NCBI GenBank assembly: GCA_965220415.1
Contig: OZ244829.1
Location: 1,054,001-1,118,000 of the forward strand
Source of the DNA: JAJDTR01 sp965220415
Lineage (GTDB): Bacteria > Poribacteria > WGA-4E > JAJDTR01
Direction: 5' to 3'
DNA length: 64,000 nucleotides
The notes below the pieces were generated by a model. It was given only the letters and a program-made list of their open reading frames with translations. It ran no database searches and was not told the DNA's origin. This document shows positions 35,101-44,559 of the stretch, one piece after another (position 1 is the first letter of the stretch; every line of letters starts with the position of its first letter). Both the position numbers and the translations under genes were made by a program.

Positions 35101-36096
35101 TTAACGTTTCTGTTTTACTGCGCCCCACATGATCGTCAATTTTCGCTTTGACGAAACCGAATACGGGGAAGGACTCCAGGAAGGGTTCAACTCTGACATC
35201 CCAAGTGTTTCAGTGAGACTGAGAAGACCGGTTCCGTCAACGTTAACCACGTAGATGTCGAAGCTGTTATCGCGTTCTTGCGTCGCCCGGTGAAACGCAA
35301 TCTTTGTTCCGTCCGGCGACCAAGCCGGCCCCCGGTCAATAGGTGCCTCTTTAGTGAGTTGAAAGGGCTCGGTTCCATCAACATTCATTATGAAGATATC
35401 AAAGTCGAGATTCCACTGTACCACCTGATTTGCATTAGACAATGCTGCATAGGCAATCTTTTTCCCGCAGGGCGACCAACTCGGAGTGACATTGAGTGAT
35501 CGAGGCTTTTTCGTCACGTTGACACGATTGGTGCCGTCGTGGTTCATAATGAAAATGTCTGCTCTGCCAGCGCCGGGGGATGACGCAAATGCGATTTTCG
35601 TCCCGTCCGGCGACCACGTCGGGTGACCATTGGACTCCACGTCGAGAGTGAGGTTCTTGGGATTTTTACCGTCAACGTCCATCACATAGACATCCTTTAG
35701 ACCATCACGGTATGATTCAAAAGCAATCCTTAATCCATCGGGTGACCACGTGGGGAAAAAATTACCTTTATGCCGACCATGGGTGAGATTTACCCGATTG
35801 TTACCATCGATATCAGTAACGCAGATGTCTTCAACATCACCGCGAAACCTGCCGAGACCGAATGAAAACACGATCTTTTTCCCATCTGGCGACCAAGAGG
35901 GGCTACTGCCCCGCGTAAGTTTGATGAGATTTGTCCCGTCGGTGTTCATGGTGTAGATATTCTCCCCTGAACTAAAGGCAATCGTGTCCCCAACCGCCCG
36001 CACCGGGTTTAACGACGCGAGCAAAAAACCGGTCACCAAAAAATACAAACCGTTCTTAAGGATGGGAAAAGTTGTCTTAATGGATTCAAATTTCAT
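35101..36096 (-). CDS. TolB-like propeller protein D2
   Basis: A 331-residue subfamily-D propeller. The leader and first 35 residues are nearly the same as D1, but the blades are the most diverged of the D group (for example VTDIDGNNRVNL, MDVDGKNPKNL, MNHDGTNRVNV). Blade motifs WSPDG or WSPCG occur six times. The tail reads KLTIMWGAVKQKR, restoring the WG that D1, D3 and D4 have as WA. Located 279 bp upstream of D1. Confidence 0.85.
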   Translation of the reverse strand: MKFESIKTTFPILKNGLYFLVTGFLLASLNPVRAVGDTIAFSSGENIYTMNTDGTNLIKLTRGSSPSWSPDGKKIVFSFGLGRFRGDVEDICVTDIDGNNRVNLTHGRHKGNFFPTWSPDGLRIAFESYRDGLKDVYVMDVDGKNPKNLTLDVESNGHPTWSPDGTKIAFASSPGAGRADIFIMNHDGTNRVNVTKKPRSLNVTPSWSPCGKKIAYAALSNANQVVQWNLDFDIFIMNVDGTEPFQLTKEAPIDRGPAWSPDGTKIAFHRATQERDNSFDIYVVNVDGTGLLSLTETLGMSELNPSWSPSPYSVSSKRKLTIMWGAVKQKR

Positions 36097-36226
36097 TTTT
36101 CTCTAATTATGCCTCCATCTTTTTGGGGCAGGCACCTTCCCCAGCGCCCGCCAGAAATAGCGCCCGTAGCCGTTCTAACAACACCACCTTCAATGGGGGT
36201 AATTCACACTGGGGTACTAAGCGGCT

Positions 36227-37237
36227 TCAGTGTCCGATTTCTTTGACCTCCGCCCACCGGGTTGGCAGTTTGCCTCGCGGGGATACCGAAAACGGCGTAG
36301 GTTTCCAAGAAGGGTGGAACTCGCCCACACCAAGGGTTTGGGTGAGGTTTACGAGCCCGGTTCCATCTGCGTTCATCACATAGATGTCGTAGGCAGTGGG
36401 AACGTCGCGCGTTGCTCGCACAAAAACAATCCTTTTGCCATCCGGTGACCAATTTGGCAACCAATTCATACGTGCGTCTTCAGTGAGTCTGACGGGATTA
36501 GTTCCGTCGGCGTTCATCACAACGATGTCCAGGGCAGAGTTCCAGAAGTCTACACGATCGACATTTCGCACGGCCGCGTAGGCGATTTTACTTCCGTCGG
36601 GCGACCAACTAGGCGTCCTGTTGGAGGCGCGGGGATTTTGGGTAATATTTGTCCGGTTGGCGCCATCGGCATCCATAACAAATATATCCGAAAGAATTGG
36701 TATTTCCCCGGCGACTTGCCTTGACCAAAAGGCAATCTTCCTCCCGTCCGGTGACCACGCCGGCCAAGTATCGTCATCCAAGTGCAGCGTAAGGTTTTTG
36801 AGATTCTTCCCGTCGGCGTTCATCACATAGATTTCGTGATTTCCGTCACGGTAGGAAGTAAAAGCTATCTTTGTACCGTCGGGCGACACAACCGGCGAAT
36901 GGTTAACGTTGTGACGTCCTCTGGTGAGATTCACGCGATTTGCACCGTTTGCATCCATGATGTAAATGTCGGTAATGTCACCAAGCCACCTGCCGAGTCC
37001 GAAGGAAAACACGATCTTTGTCCCATCGGGTGTCCATGAGGGACCATCGCCCCGGGCAAGTTCGGTGATATCTGTCCCATCAGTGTTCATGGTGTAGATG
37101 TTCTCCCCTGAACTATAGGCAATCGTGTCCCCAACCGCCCGCACCGAATTTAAGGACGCGAGCAACAAACCGGTCACCAAAAAAATCAAACCGTTCTTAA
37201 GGATTGGAAGAGTCGTCTCTATGGATTCGAATTTCAT
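36227..37237 (-). CDS. TolB-like propeller protein D3
   Basis: A 336-residue propeller, the closest relative of D1: the segment from DADGANRTNITQNPRASN to the C-terminus is almost unchanged between them. Tail KLPTRWAEVKEIGH. Six WSPDG-type blade motifs. The 130-bp gap upstream is almost the same sequence as the gap upstream of D2, so gene plus spacer were duplicated together. Confidence 0.85.
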   Translation of the reverse strand: MKFESIETTLPILKNGLIFLVTGLLLASLNSVRAVGDTIAYSSGENIYTMNTDGTDITELARGDGPSWTPDGTKIVFSFGLGRWLGDITDIYIMDANGANRVNLTRGRHNVNHSPVVSPDGTKIAFTSYRDGNHEIYVMNADGKNLKNLTLHLDDDTWPAWSPDGRKIAFWSRQVAGEIPILSDIFVMDADGANRTNITQNPRASNRTPSWSPDGSKIAYAAVRNVDRVDFWNSALDIVVMNADGTNPVRLTEDARMNWLPNWSPDGKRIVFVRATRDVPTAYDIYVMNADGTGLVNLTQTLGVGEFHPSWKPTPFSVSPRGKLPTRWAEVKEIGH

Positions 37238-37367
37238 TCTTCTCTAATTATGCCTCCATCTTTTTGAGGCGGGCACCTTCCCCAGCGCCCGCCAGAAATA
37301 ACGCTCGTAACCATTCCAACAACAACACCTTCAATGGGGGTAATTCACTCTGGGGTACTAAGCGGCT

Positions 37368-38222
37368 TTAGTGTCCGATTTCTTTGACCTCTGCCCACCG
37401 GGTTGGCAGTTTGTCTCGCGAGGATACCGAAAATGGCGTAGGTTTCCAAGAAGGGTGCCACTCGCCCACACCAGGGGTTTGGGTGAGGTTCACGAGACCG
37501 GTTCCATCTGCGTTCATCACATAGATGTCGCTGTCAGTGATATCGTCGTGAATTGCTCGCGCAAAGGCAATCCTTTCGCCATCCGGCGACCAACTTGGCG
37601 TCGTATTGTAAGCGCGGGGATTTTGGGTAATGTTGGTCCGATTGGCACCGTCGACATCCATAACAAATATATCCGAATGATTTAGCACTCCTCCGGCGAC
37701 TTGCAGCGAATCAAAGGCGATTTTCCTCCCGTCCGGGGACCACCTCGGCCAAGAGTCGTCATCTAGGTGCAGCGTAAGATTTTTTGAATTCTTTCCGTCG
37801 GCGTTCATCACATAGATTTCGGCATTGTCGTCACGATTAGAATCAAAAGCTATCTTTGTCCCGTCGGGCGACCAGTCAGGCACGCCGTTATTTTTGTGGC
37901 GTCCTTGGGTGAGATTCACGCGGTTCGCACCGTTTGCATCCATGATGTAAACGTCGGAGACATCACCGCGAAACCTGCCGAGACCGAAGGAAAACACGAT
38001 CTGTGTCCCATCCGGCGACCAAGAGGGGGTACTGCCCCGAGCAAGTTCGATGAGATTTGTGCCATCAGTGTTCATGGTGTAGATATTCCCCATTGAACTG
38101 AAAGCAATCGTGTCCCCAATCGCCCGTACCGGGTCTAACGATGTGAATAATACACCGGTCACCAAGAGGAACAGCGTGTTTTTTAACGATGGGGAGAGTC
38201 TTCTTAATGGATGGAATTTCAT
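37368..38222 (-). CDS. TolB-like propeller protein D4, one blade short
   Basis: A 284-residue subfamily-D propeller. It follows D1/D3 to PRAYNTTPSWSPDG, then jumps to the blade ending IYVMNADGTGLVNLTQ; the intervening blade of D1/D3 (the one with DARMNWLPNWSPDG) is missing, a loss of about 51 residues without frame damage. The tail is identical to D3 (RWAEVKEIGH). The leader also differs (MKFHPLRRLSPSLKNTLFLL). AAGGA lies upstream of the ATG. The protein may form a smaller or imperfectly closed propeller. Confidence 0.84.
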   Translation of the reverse strand: MKFHPLRRLSPSLKNTLFLLVTGVLFTSLDPVRAIGDTIAFSSMGNIYTMNTDGTNLIELARGSTPSWSPDGTQIVFSFGLGRFRGDVSDVYIMDANGANRVNLTQGRHKNNGVPDWSPDGTKIAFDSNRDDNAEIYVMNADGKNSKNLTLHLDDDSWPRWSPDGRKIAFDSLQVAGGVLNHSDIFVMDVDGANRTNITQNPRAYNTTPSWSPDGERIAFARAIHDDITDSDIYVMNADGTGLVNLTQTPGVGEWHPSWKPTPFSVSSRDKLPTRWAEVKEIGH

Positions 38223-38347
38223 ACTTTACGTCCTTTCATAGGAGAGCTCCCCTTGTCAACAACCGCACGAGGAGTTCTTTAACCGGCGTTTTAGCCTAAT
38301 TCAGGCGTCCTTGGCTAGTCATCGGATTCCAGCCAGATAGGCGCAAC

Positions 38348-39367
38348 TTATCGGAGGCTGGGAGCGAGTTTCTTTAACCTGCCCCAAATTGTGATTCGGT
38401 TGCCTGTCGGAGAAACAGCCCACGCTCTAGGATCAAACCAATCAGGGTGGTAATCATTATGAATGGGATTGCTAAGGCGTTTCAGTTGATTTCCATCGGA
38501 TGTCATTAGATGTATTCCGCTATGGCCAAACTTTCTTCCAACTCTCTCAAATGCGATTGTACGCCCGTCATGAGACCAGGCGGGAGCTTGGCCAAACACT
38601 AGATTGTCGGTCAGCTTTCTTAGCTTGCTTCCATCAGAATCCATCACATAGATTTCTAAGTGTAGGTCTGTAAAGGTATCGAAGGCAATCCTTTGACCAT
38701 CGGGAGACCATGATGGATTCCTAGTAATTAGCGGAATGCGTGTTAGCCTTTTCTGGTTTTCACCATCGGCGTCCATCACGTAGATGTCCCCATCACCGTC
38801 CTTCTAGGACACAAAGGCAATCCTTTGACCGTCGGGCGACCATGACGGATGCCCGTCACCCCCAAAATTGTTCGTTAGTCTCGTTTTATTCTCTCCGTCG
38901 GGGTCCATCACATAGATTTCAAAGTTAAGTTCCTCCGGATAACCCGCGAATGCTATCTTGCGGCCATCAGGTGACCACGCGGGATCTCTGTCCCTGACGC
39001 CGTCTGTTATTCTGGTCAGATTTGTTCCATCACTGTCCATAATGTAAATCTGGAGATTAAACCACCTTCTGTTGGATACGAATGCTATTCTTGTTCCGTC
39101 AGGAGACCATACTGGTTGACTATCTAAAAACGGATGGTGTGTGAGTCTTACTTGAGACTCCCCGTCGGCGTCCATTACGTAGATTTCAGAATTCCCATCC
39201 CTCTTGGAAGTGAAGACAATCCGAGCCAAGTTCGAAGCCAGTCCATTTTTCAACGACGGGTCTCCGATAAATATGAACATGCATAACCCAATAAGAATCA
39301 GACACTTATGTGCTAGTCGGAAATCGGACACTTTCCGCTTCGCCATTGACCTCAAATGGGTCTTCAT
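38348..39367 (-). pseudogene. TolB-like propeller C1 with in-frame amber codon
   Basis: The reading frame of 339 codons matches C2 along its whole length except that codon 188 is TAG (38804-38806) where C2 has CAG (Gln, in FVSQKDGDGD). Both halves are otherwise open: 187 codons before it and the complete remainder after it, including the tail ITIWGRLKKLAPSLR. A single C-to-T change explains the break. Options are a very recent pseudogene, amber readthrough or suppression, or a sequence error. The leader and AGGGGG ribosome site are intact. The truncated product would have about half the blades and no tail. Confidence 0.8.
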
Positions 39368-39475
39368 AAGGATTTACCCCCTTTCATTACGATATATCCC
39401 CTTGGTTAGCAATCGTCCGAGGAGTTCTTCAACCGGCTTTTAGCTTAATAAAGGTGTCCTCGGCTAGTCGTCGGA

Positions 39476-40495
39476 TTACAGGAGGTTAGGCGCGTGTTTC
39501 TTCAGCCTACCCCAGTTTGTGATTTGGTTGCCCGTCGGAGAAACAGCCCACGCTCTGGGATCAAACCAATCAGGATGGTAATCCTTATGAATGGGATTGC
39601 TAAGGCGTTTCAGTTGATTTCCATCGGATGTCATTAGATGTATTCCGCTATGGCCAAGTTTTCTTCCAACTCTCTCAAATGCGATTGTATTCCCGTCAGG
39701 TGACCAAGCGGGAGCCATGTCAGTCGCCCCATTGTCAGTCAGCCTTTTTACGTTTTTTCCACCAGAATCCATTATACAGATTTCATAGTTACCGTCTTTA
39801 ATGACATCGAAAGCAATCCTCTGACCATCGGGAGACCATGACGGATTGCTAGTAATTAGCGGAATGCGTGTTAGCCTTTTCTGGTTTTCACCATCGGCGT
39901 CCATCACGTAGATGTCCCCATCACCGTCCTTCTGGGACACAAAGGCAATCCTTTGACCGTCGGGCGACCATGACGGATGCTTGTCACCCCCAAAATTGTC
40001 CGTTAGTCTCGTCTGATTCTTTCCATTGGCGTCCATCACGTAGATTTCAAAGTTGAGTTCCTCCGGATAGCCAGAGAATGCAATCTTACGGCCATCGGGC
40101 GACCACGCCGGTTCTCTATCCCAGACGCCGTCCGTTAGCCTTGTCGGATTTTTTCCATCACTGTCCATGATGTAAATCTGGACATTTCCCCCATTTCTAT
40201 TGGAAACGAATGCTACTCTCATTCCATCAGGAGACCATACTGGTTGCAAATCGTTCGACGGGTGGTGTGTTAGTCTTATTTGAGACTCCCCGTTGGCGTC
40301 CATTACGTAGATTTCAGAATTCCCATCCCTCTTGGAGCTGAAGACAATCCGAGCCAAGTTCGAAGCCAGTCCATTTTTCAACGACAGGTCTCCGATAAAT
40401 ATGAACATGCATAACCCAATAAGAATCAGACACTCATGTGCTGGTCGGAAATCGGACACTTTCCGCTTCGCCATTGACCTCAAATGGGGCTTCAT
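39476..40495 (-). CDS. TolB-like propeller protein C2
   Basis: A 339-residue subfamily-C propeller, the intact sister of C1. The leader contains CLILIGLCMFIFIGDLSL, a hydrophobic export or anchor segment. Blades carry PVWSPDGMRVAF, PAWSPDGRKIAF, PSWSPDGQRIAF twice and PAWSPDGNTIAF, each with IYVMDANG or a variant. The C-terminal part HPDWFDPRAWAVSPTG is typical of group C and leads into ITNWGRLKKHAPNLL. The 108-bp gap to C1 is short enough for cotranscription. Confidence 0.86.
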   Translation of the reverse strand: MKPHLRSMAKRKVSDFRPAHECLILIGLCMFIFIGDLSLKNGLASNLARIVFSSKRDGNSEIYVMDANGESQIRLTHHPSNDLQPVWSPDGMRVAFVSNRNGGNVQIYIMDSDGKNPTRLTDGVWDREPAWSPDGRKIAFSGYPEELNFEIYVMDANGKNQTRLTDNFGGDKHPSWSPDGQRIAFVSQKDGDGDIYVMDADGENQKRLTRIPLITSNPSWSPDGQRIAFDVIKDGNYEICIMDSGGKNVKRLTDNGATDMAPAWSPDGNTIAFERVGRKLGHSGIHLMTSDGNQLKRLSNPIHKDYHPDWFDPRAWAVSPTGNQITNWGRLKKHAPNLL

Positions 40496-40592
40496 AAGGA
40501 TTTACTCCCTTTCGTTACGATATATCCCCTTGGTTGGCAATCGTCCGAGGAGTTCTTCAGCCGGCTGTTTAGCCTAATACGGGGTTCCTTGC

Positions 40593-41588
40593 CTAGTCGT
40601 CGGATTTCAGGAGGTTAGGCGCGTGTTTCTTCAGCCTACCCCAGATTGTGATTTGGTTGCCTGCCGAAGAAACAACCCGTACTGAAGTATCAAACCAATC
40701 AGGATGGTAATCATTATGAACGGGATTGCTAATGCGTTTCAGATATTTTCCAGCGGATGTCATCACATGTATCTCGCTTTTGGCAAGTTCTTTTCCCCAT
40801 CTCATAAATGCGATGGTATTACCGTCAGGCGACCAGGTGGGATCCATGTCAGTCGCCCCATTGTCAGTCAGCCGGTCTAGGTTTTTTCCATCAGGATCCA
40901 CCACATAGATTTCAAAGTTTTTGTCTTTAACGACATCGAATGCTATTCTTTGACCATCGGGAGACCAAGATGGGGCGCCCGGTCCATCCATATTGCGCGT
41001 TATCCTTGTCTGGTTACCTCCATCGGCGTCCATCACGTAGATGTGTTCATCACCGTCATCCTTCTGGGACACGAAGGCGATCGATTGACCGTCGGGCGAC
41101 CATGACGGCTGGGTGTCACCACCAAAATTGTTCGTAAGTCTCGTCTGATTCTCTCCGTCAACGTCTATCACGTAGATTTCAGAGTTAAGTTCCTCCGGAT
41201 AGCCCGCGAATGCAATCTTACGGCCATCGGGCGACCACGCCGGTTCTCTATCCCAGACGCCATCCGTTAGTCTTGTTGGGTTTCTTCCATCGCTGTCCAT
41301 GATGTAAATCTGGACATTTCCCCCATTTCTATTGGAAACGAATGCTATTCTCGTTCCATCAGGTGACCCTGTCGGATGGCTGTCATCCGTTGGATTGTTT
41401 GTCAATCTTTCGTGGTTTCCTCCATCGGCATCCATCACATAGATTTCTCTGTTGCCATCTCTCGTGGATGTAAAGACAATTCGACCTGTGTTGAAAGCAC
41501 GTCCATTTTTCAACGACAGGTCTCCAATAAATATGAACATGCATAACCCGACAAGAATCAGACATTTATGTGCAAGTCGGATATCCAT
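40593..41588 (-). CDS. TolB-like propeller protein C3
   Basis: A 331-residue subfamily-C propeller. The ATG at 41588 (MDIRLAHKC) follows AAGGAGG by 8 bases and is preferred to a TTG 18 bases upstream. From the upstream region through roughly residue 210 its DNA is almost identical to the gene at 45698, which then switches to a subfamily-B ending. Here the group-C ending is kept: DYHPDWFDTSVRVVSSAG, then ITIWGRLKKHAPNLL. One blade has HPTGSPDG in place of WSPDG. Confidence 0.86.
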   Translation of the reverse strand: MDIRLAHKCLILVGLCMFIFIGDLSLKNGRAFNTGRIVFTSTRDGNREIYVMDADGGNHERLTNNPTDDSHPTGSPDGTRIAFVSNRNGGNVQIYIMDSDGRNPTRLTDGVWDREPAWSPDGRKIAFAGYPEELNSEIYVIDVDGENQTRLTNNFGGDTQPSWSPDGQSIAFVSQKDDGDEHIYVMDADGGNQTRITRNMDGPGAPSWSPDGQRIAFDVVKDKNFEIYVVDPDGKNLDRLTDNGATDMDPTWSPDGNTIAFMRWGKELAKSEIHVMTSAGKYLKRISNPVHNDYHPDWFDTSVRVVSSAGNQITIWGRLKKHAPNLLKSDD

Positions 41589-41715
41589 CTTTCCATCCTC
41601 CTTCAATCGCGCGTTATTTCACTAGTAATGTTACCGGCGGACACATACCTGCTGTGACATAAGCTCGACTTTGTACATTTAAGCGGGATAACAGTCGGCG
41701 CCAATCTCAGTGGCA

Positions 41716-42702
41716 TTATCGCGGGTTCCCGGTGCGTTTGATCTCTCCCCAAGATATCGGCAACTTTCCGTTTGGATTAACTGCCAGTGTGCCGCGCGGC
41801 CAGGAAGGCGATCTGTTGTCAACACCGGGAGGAGTTCTCGTGAGGTCGACCGCGTTCCTCCCGGTGGTATCCATCAAAAAGATATTAGCATCTCCTCTAC
41901 GACCTGACACATAGGCAATCTTTGTCCCATCCGGCGCATAGACTGGTGACCAACTGTTACCCCCTTCCGTAAACCTCTCCAAATCCTTCCCTTCAGCGGT
42001 CATCACGTAAATGTCATCACCCTCGAAGAGGCGCTGCGAGCTGAAAGCAATCTTTCGTCCGTCTGGCGACCAAGTAGGCCCCCAATTGCGCCTTAGGTGG
42101 GTGTCGCCAGTGAGATTGCGCCTTTCCGTTCCATCTGCATTCATCACGAAGATATGACGAGGAGTATTGAAGCCGCCATCACGCATGGAGACAAACGCAA
42201 TCTTGCTTCCATCTGGCGACCAACTCGGTACAACATCGTCCCACTTGTCGTTTGTCAAGTTGATCTCATTTTCTCCGTTGGCGTCCATGGCGTAGATTTC
42301 CGAGTTGCCAACGACAATACGGAAATTTGAAAAGGTAATCTTCGTTCCCTCCGGTGACCAGCTAGCGCGGCTTTCAAAAAAATTGTCATGGGTGAGTCTT
42401 ACCACGTTATTTCCATCGCTGTCCATCACATACAGGTCACGTGTAACGCCACGATCTGATACGAACGCAATTCTTCTCCCATCCGGCGAGCATGCGGGGT
42501 CTTCGTCAGATGCCGGGTGATCGGTGAGTTGGAGGAGATTGTTTCCGTTCGCGTCCATGGAGTAAATGTCCCAGTCGCCATCGCGGTTCGATGCAAAGAC
42601 GATTCTCGGTTCGAATCCCTGCGCTGTGCTGTCTGACGTAATCGTTAACACCAATAGCAGTAGAAATAGGCATCTTCTCAAAAATGGGCTGATTTTATTC
42701 AC
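41716..42702 (-). CDS. TolB-like propeller protein A1
   Basis: A 328-residue subfamily-A propeller with a GTG start (MNKISPFLRRCLFLLLLVL...). A3, A4 and A6 have ATG at the same position, which supports the call; AAAGGAG lies 10 bases upstream. The signal peptide ends near STAQ, followed by IVFASNRDGDWDIYSMD. Blade motifs: ACSPDGRRIAF, ASWSPEGTKITF, PSWSPDGSKIAF, PTWSPDGRKIAF, VYAPDGTKIAY. Closing segment and tail: LAVNPNGKLPISWGEIKRTG. It shares its middle blades almost exactly with A6. Confidence 0.86.
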   Translation of the reverse strand: MNKISPFLRRCLFLLLLVLTITSDSTAQGFEPRIVFASNRDGDWDIYSMDANGNNLLQLTDHPASDEDPACSPDGRRIAFVSDRGVTRDLYVMDSDGNNVVRLTHDNFFESRASWSPEGTKITFSNFRIVVGNSEIYAMDANGENEINLTNDKWDDVVPSWSPDGSKIAFVSMRDGGFNTPRHIFVMNADGTERRNLTGDTHLRRNWGPTWSPDGRKIAFSSQRLFEGDDIYVMTAEGKDLERFTEGGNSWSPVYAPDGTKIAYVSGRRGDANIFLMDTTGRNAVDLTRTPPGVDNRSPSWPRGTLAVNPNGKLPISWGEIKRTGNPR

Positions 42703-43450
42703 CGGTCATATTCTCCTTTTTCGGGTTCTACACTTCTAGAGTCTCCCTACATTCTCGCAACTAGGTGTCAGACTCGGTAATTATTCACACATAGCGAGAT
42801 TCTCTTATAGTATAATCATCTACACACTGCGGTAGGTTCGGTTTCCTAACCGAACCGGTGTTTATTCATTCTCGTAGGTACCGTTAGAAAGGAATCACTA
42901 TCGCTTTCGCTGTTCGCTCAGTTGATCGCACCTACCGATTTATGTGCAAATATGAATGGAATTGACTATGATAGCGAGATTTAAGGCAAATAGGGTTGGT
43001 AAATGAATCCCGCTGTCATTTCGCGCGAGCAGCCCGGGTAGTGTATTGTCTCGAAAGTTAGCCGTCAAGCAACCGTGCCTGTCTGAGATGGTGATACAAG
43101 CAGATTGTCTCCCGGACAATACAACGCCTCCTTCCAAACACAGTGGCGTGAATCAAGATTGGAGCCATCAAACCGAATGCCGGCGCTGCCTTTTAAAACA
43201 TTAAGTATACGCCGATTCACGTTACCTGATACGAATCCGAATCAACGACTTTTCAATCAAACTCTCACGCCTGCCCCAGTGACGGGTAATTTGGGCAACG
43301 AGGTCACCGGTATTGAACGGATGCACGAATGATGTTAAGACACCCTCCCAACCATTACGTGACACCCTCGGCGCTGGCTAGCTTTACCATGACGCGCCCC
43401 GTCGCATTGCCCTCATTATCAGGATTCGTAGTTCAAACGGCAATCGTGCA
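42703..43450. repeat. 748-bp spacer duplicated at 59.6-60.3 kb
   Basis: Contains TGCGGTAGGTTCGGTTTCC, a 35-bp-type module (42891-42930), ATGAATGGAATTGACTAT, GTATTGTCTCG and GACACCCTCCCAACC, all in the same order as in 59618-60282. The copy at 59.8 kb lacks the module here. No gene is supported. Confidence 0.65.
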
Positions 43451-44413
43451 CTATTGGACGTTCGACGCACGTTTCTTAAGTCTGCCCCAAATTGTGGCTG
43501 TCTTGGAAGTGGGGGACGCTGCTAGCCCTACCGGGCTAAAGTCGGGCTGGAAATCGATCCCAACATGAACATCGCTAAGTTGCTTAAGATATTTTCCGTC
43601 TGCAGTCATCAAGTGAATCGTTGCGTCGCCGAAAAAAAGATCTTTATAGACCACATATGCGATCGCCCCTCCATCGGGAGACCACGTGGGGTGCGAATGA
43701 TGCCCTTGATTGTGCGTGAGCCTCGCCCGATTTTTACCATCAGTATCTACCACATAGATTTGCCTGAATCCTTCGTGCGACTCATAGTATGCAATCCGTC
43801 GTCCGTCGGGAGAAAACGACGGACCGTGTCCATCCAAACCGTGCTTCATCCTTTCAAGCCCTTGTCCGTCAGCGCCTATCACGATAATTTCATGGTCCCC
43901 GGCTCTTGAGGACGCGAATGCAATCTGTCCCCCATCCGGAGACCATGATGGCTCACTCGCTTGGTCTTCAAGCCTCACACGATTTTTTCCATCAGCATCC
44001 ATCACGTCAATATGAGATATCCCATCGTCAACGGTGAACGCAATCTTACCCCCATCGGGAGACCAGTCTGGCTCCCGCTTCTGTAGCGGTCCATCTGTCA
44101 GTCTAATCTGGTTCTTACCATCGGCGTCCATGACGTAGATCTGATTTACACCGTCGTTTCGGGGGGAAATGAACGCAATCTTCGTCCCGTCGAGAGACCA
44201 ATCCGGATCCAAGTCGTCCAATGGATGGTTTGTCAAGTTTTCTTGGTTACCTCCATCGGCGTCCATTACATAGATTTCATAGTTGTCTAATCTCAAGGTT
44301 GCAAAAACAATCCGTGGCTCCTGTGCGGCGAGTTCGCCTATTAACCACAGTTCGCCGCTTGACAGCATCACCGTAAACCCTATAAACCACACAAGTGTAC
44401 GCCCGAATCGCAT
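43451..44413 (-). CDS. TolB-like propeller protein B1
   Basis: A 320-residue subfamily-B propeller. AAGGAGG lies 6 bases before the ATG (MRFGRTLVWFIGFTVML), and AACCGGTT is centred about 43 bases upstream of the start. After IVFATLRLDNYEIYVMDADG come blades DWSLDGTKIAF, DWSPDGGKIAF, PSWSPDGGQIAF, PSFSPDGRRIAY and PTWSPDGGAIAY. End: LAASPTSKTATIWGRLKKRASN. It lies 146 bp downstream of A2; the A-then-B order with about 150 bp spacing recurs four times in the array. Confidence 0.86.
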   Translation of the reverse strand: MRFGRTLVWFIGFTVMLSSGELWLIGELAAQEPRIVFATLRLDNYEIYVMDADGGNQENLTNHPLDDLDPDWSLDGTKIAFISPRNDGVNQIYVMDADGKNQIRLTDGPLQKREPDWSPDGGKIAFTVDDGISHIDVMDADGKNRVRLEDQASEPSWSPDGGQIAFASSRAGDHEIIVIGADGQGLERMKHGLDGHGPSFSPDGRRIAYYESHEGFRQIYVVDTDGKNRARLTHNQGHHSHPTWSPDGGAIAYVVYKDLFFGDATIHLMTADGKYLKQLSDVHVGIDFQPDFSPVGLAASPTSKTATIWGRLKKRASNVQ

Positions 44414-44452
44414 TTTTTCCTCCTTAGCTGTAGGTAAAATGAACTGTTAAGT

Positions 44453-44460
44453 AACCGGTT
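44453..44460. promoter_or_regulatory. AACCGGTT palindrome upstream of B genes
   Basis: A perfect 8-bp palindrome beginning exactly 40 bases upstream of the start codon of B1. The same octamer occurs at the same distance for B2 (49598-49605), B3 (52189-52196), B4 (53582-53589), B5 (54728-54735), B7 (58518-58525) and B8 (61336-61343), but not B6. It could be an operator, part of a promoter, or conserved only because of recent duplication. Confidence 0.45.
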
Positions 44461-44559
44461 CTGAGTGGGTGCGCAGGAACAGTTTGAACGCGCTCCCAAC
44501 CATTAGCTCTCAGTACTGCCGAGGTTTTCAATCCCTGTCTTCTAGCCGCATTGACATCA

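Noticed and set aside
38804..38806. Amber codon as evidence for a recoded genetic code
   Set aside because: Only one gene shows it and its sister has CAG; recoding would predict in-frame TAG in other genes, which I did not see.
42596..42620. GGTTCGAATCC resembling a tRNA T-arm
   Set aside because: It is inside the A1 coding sequence (the start of the mature protein) and varies among paralogues as codons do; no acceptor stem.
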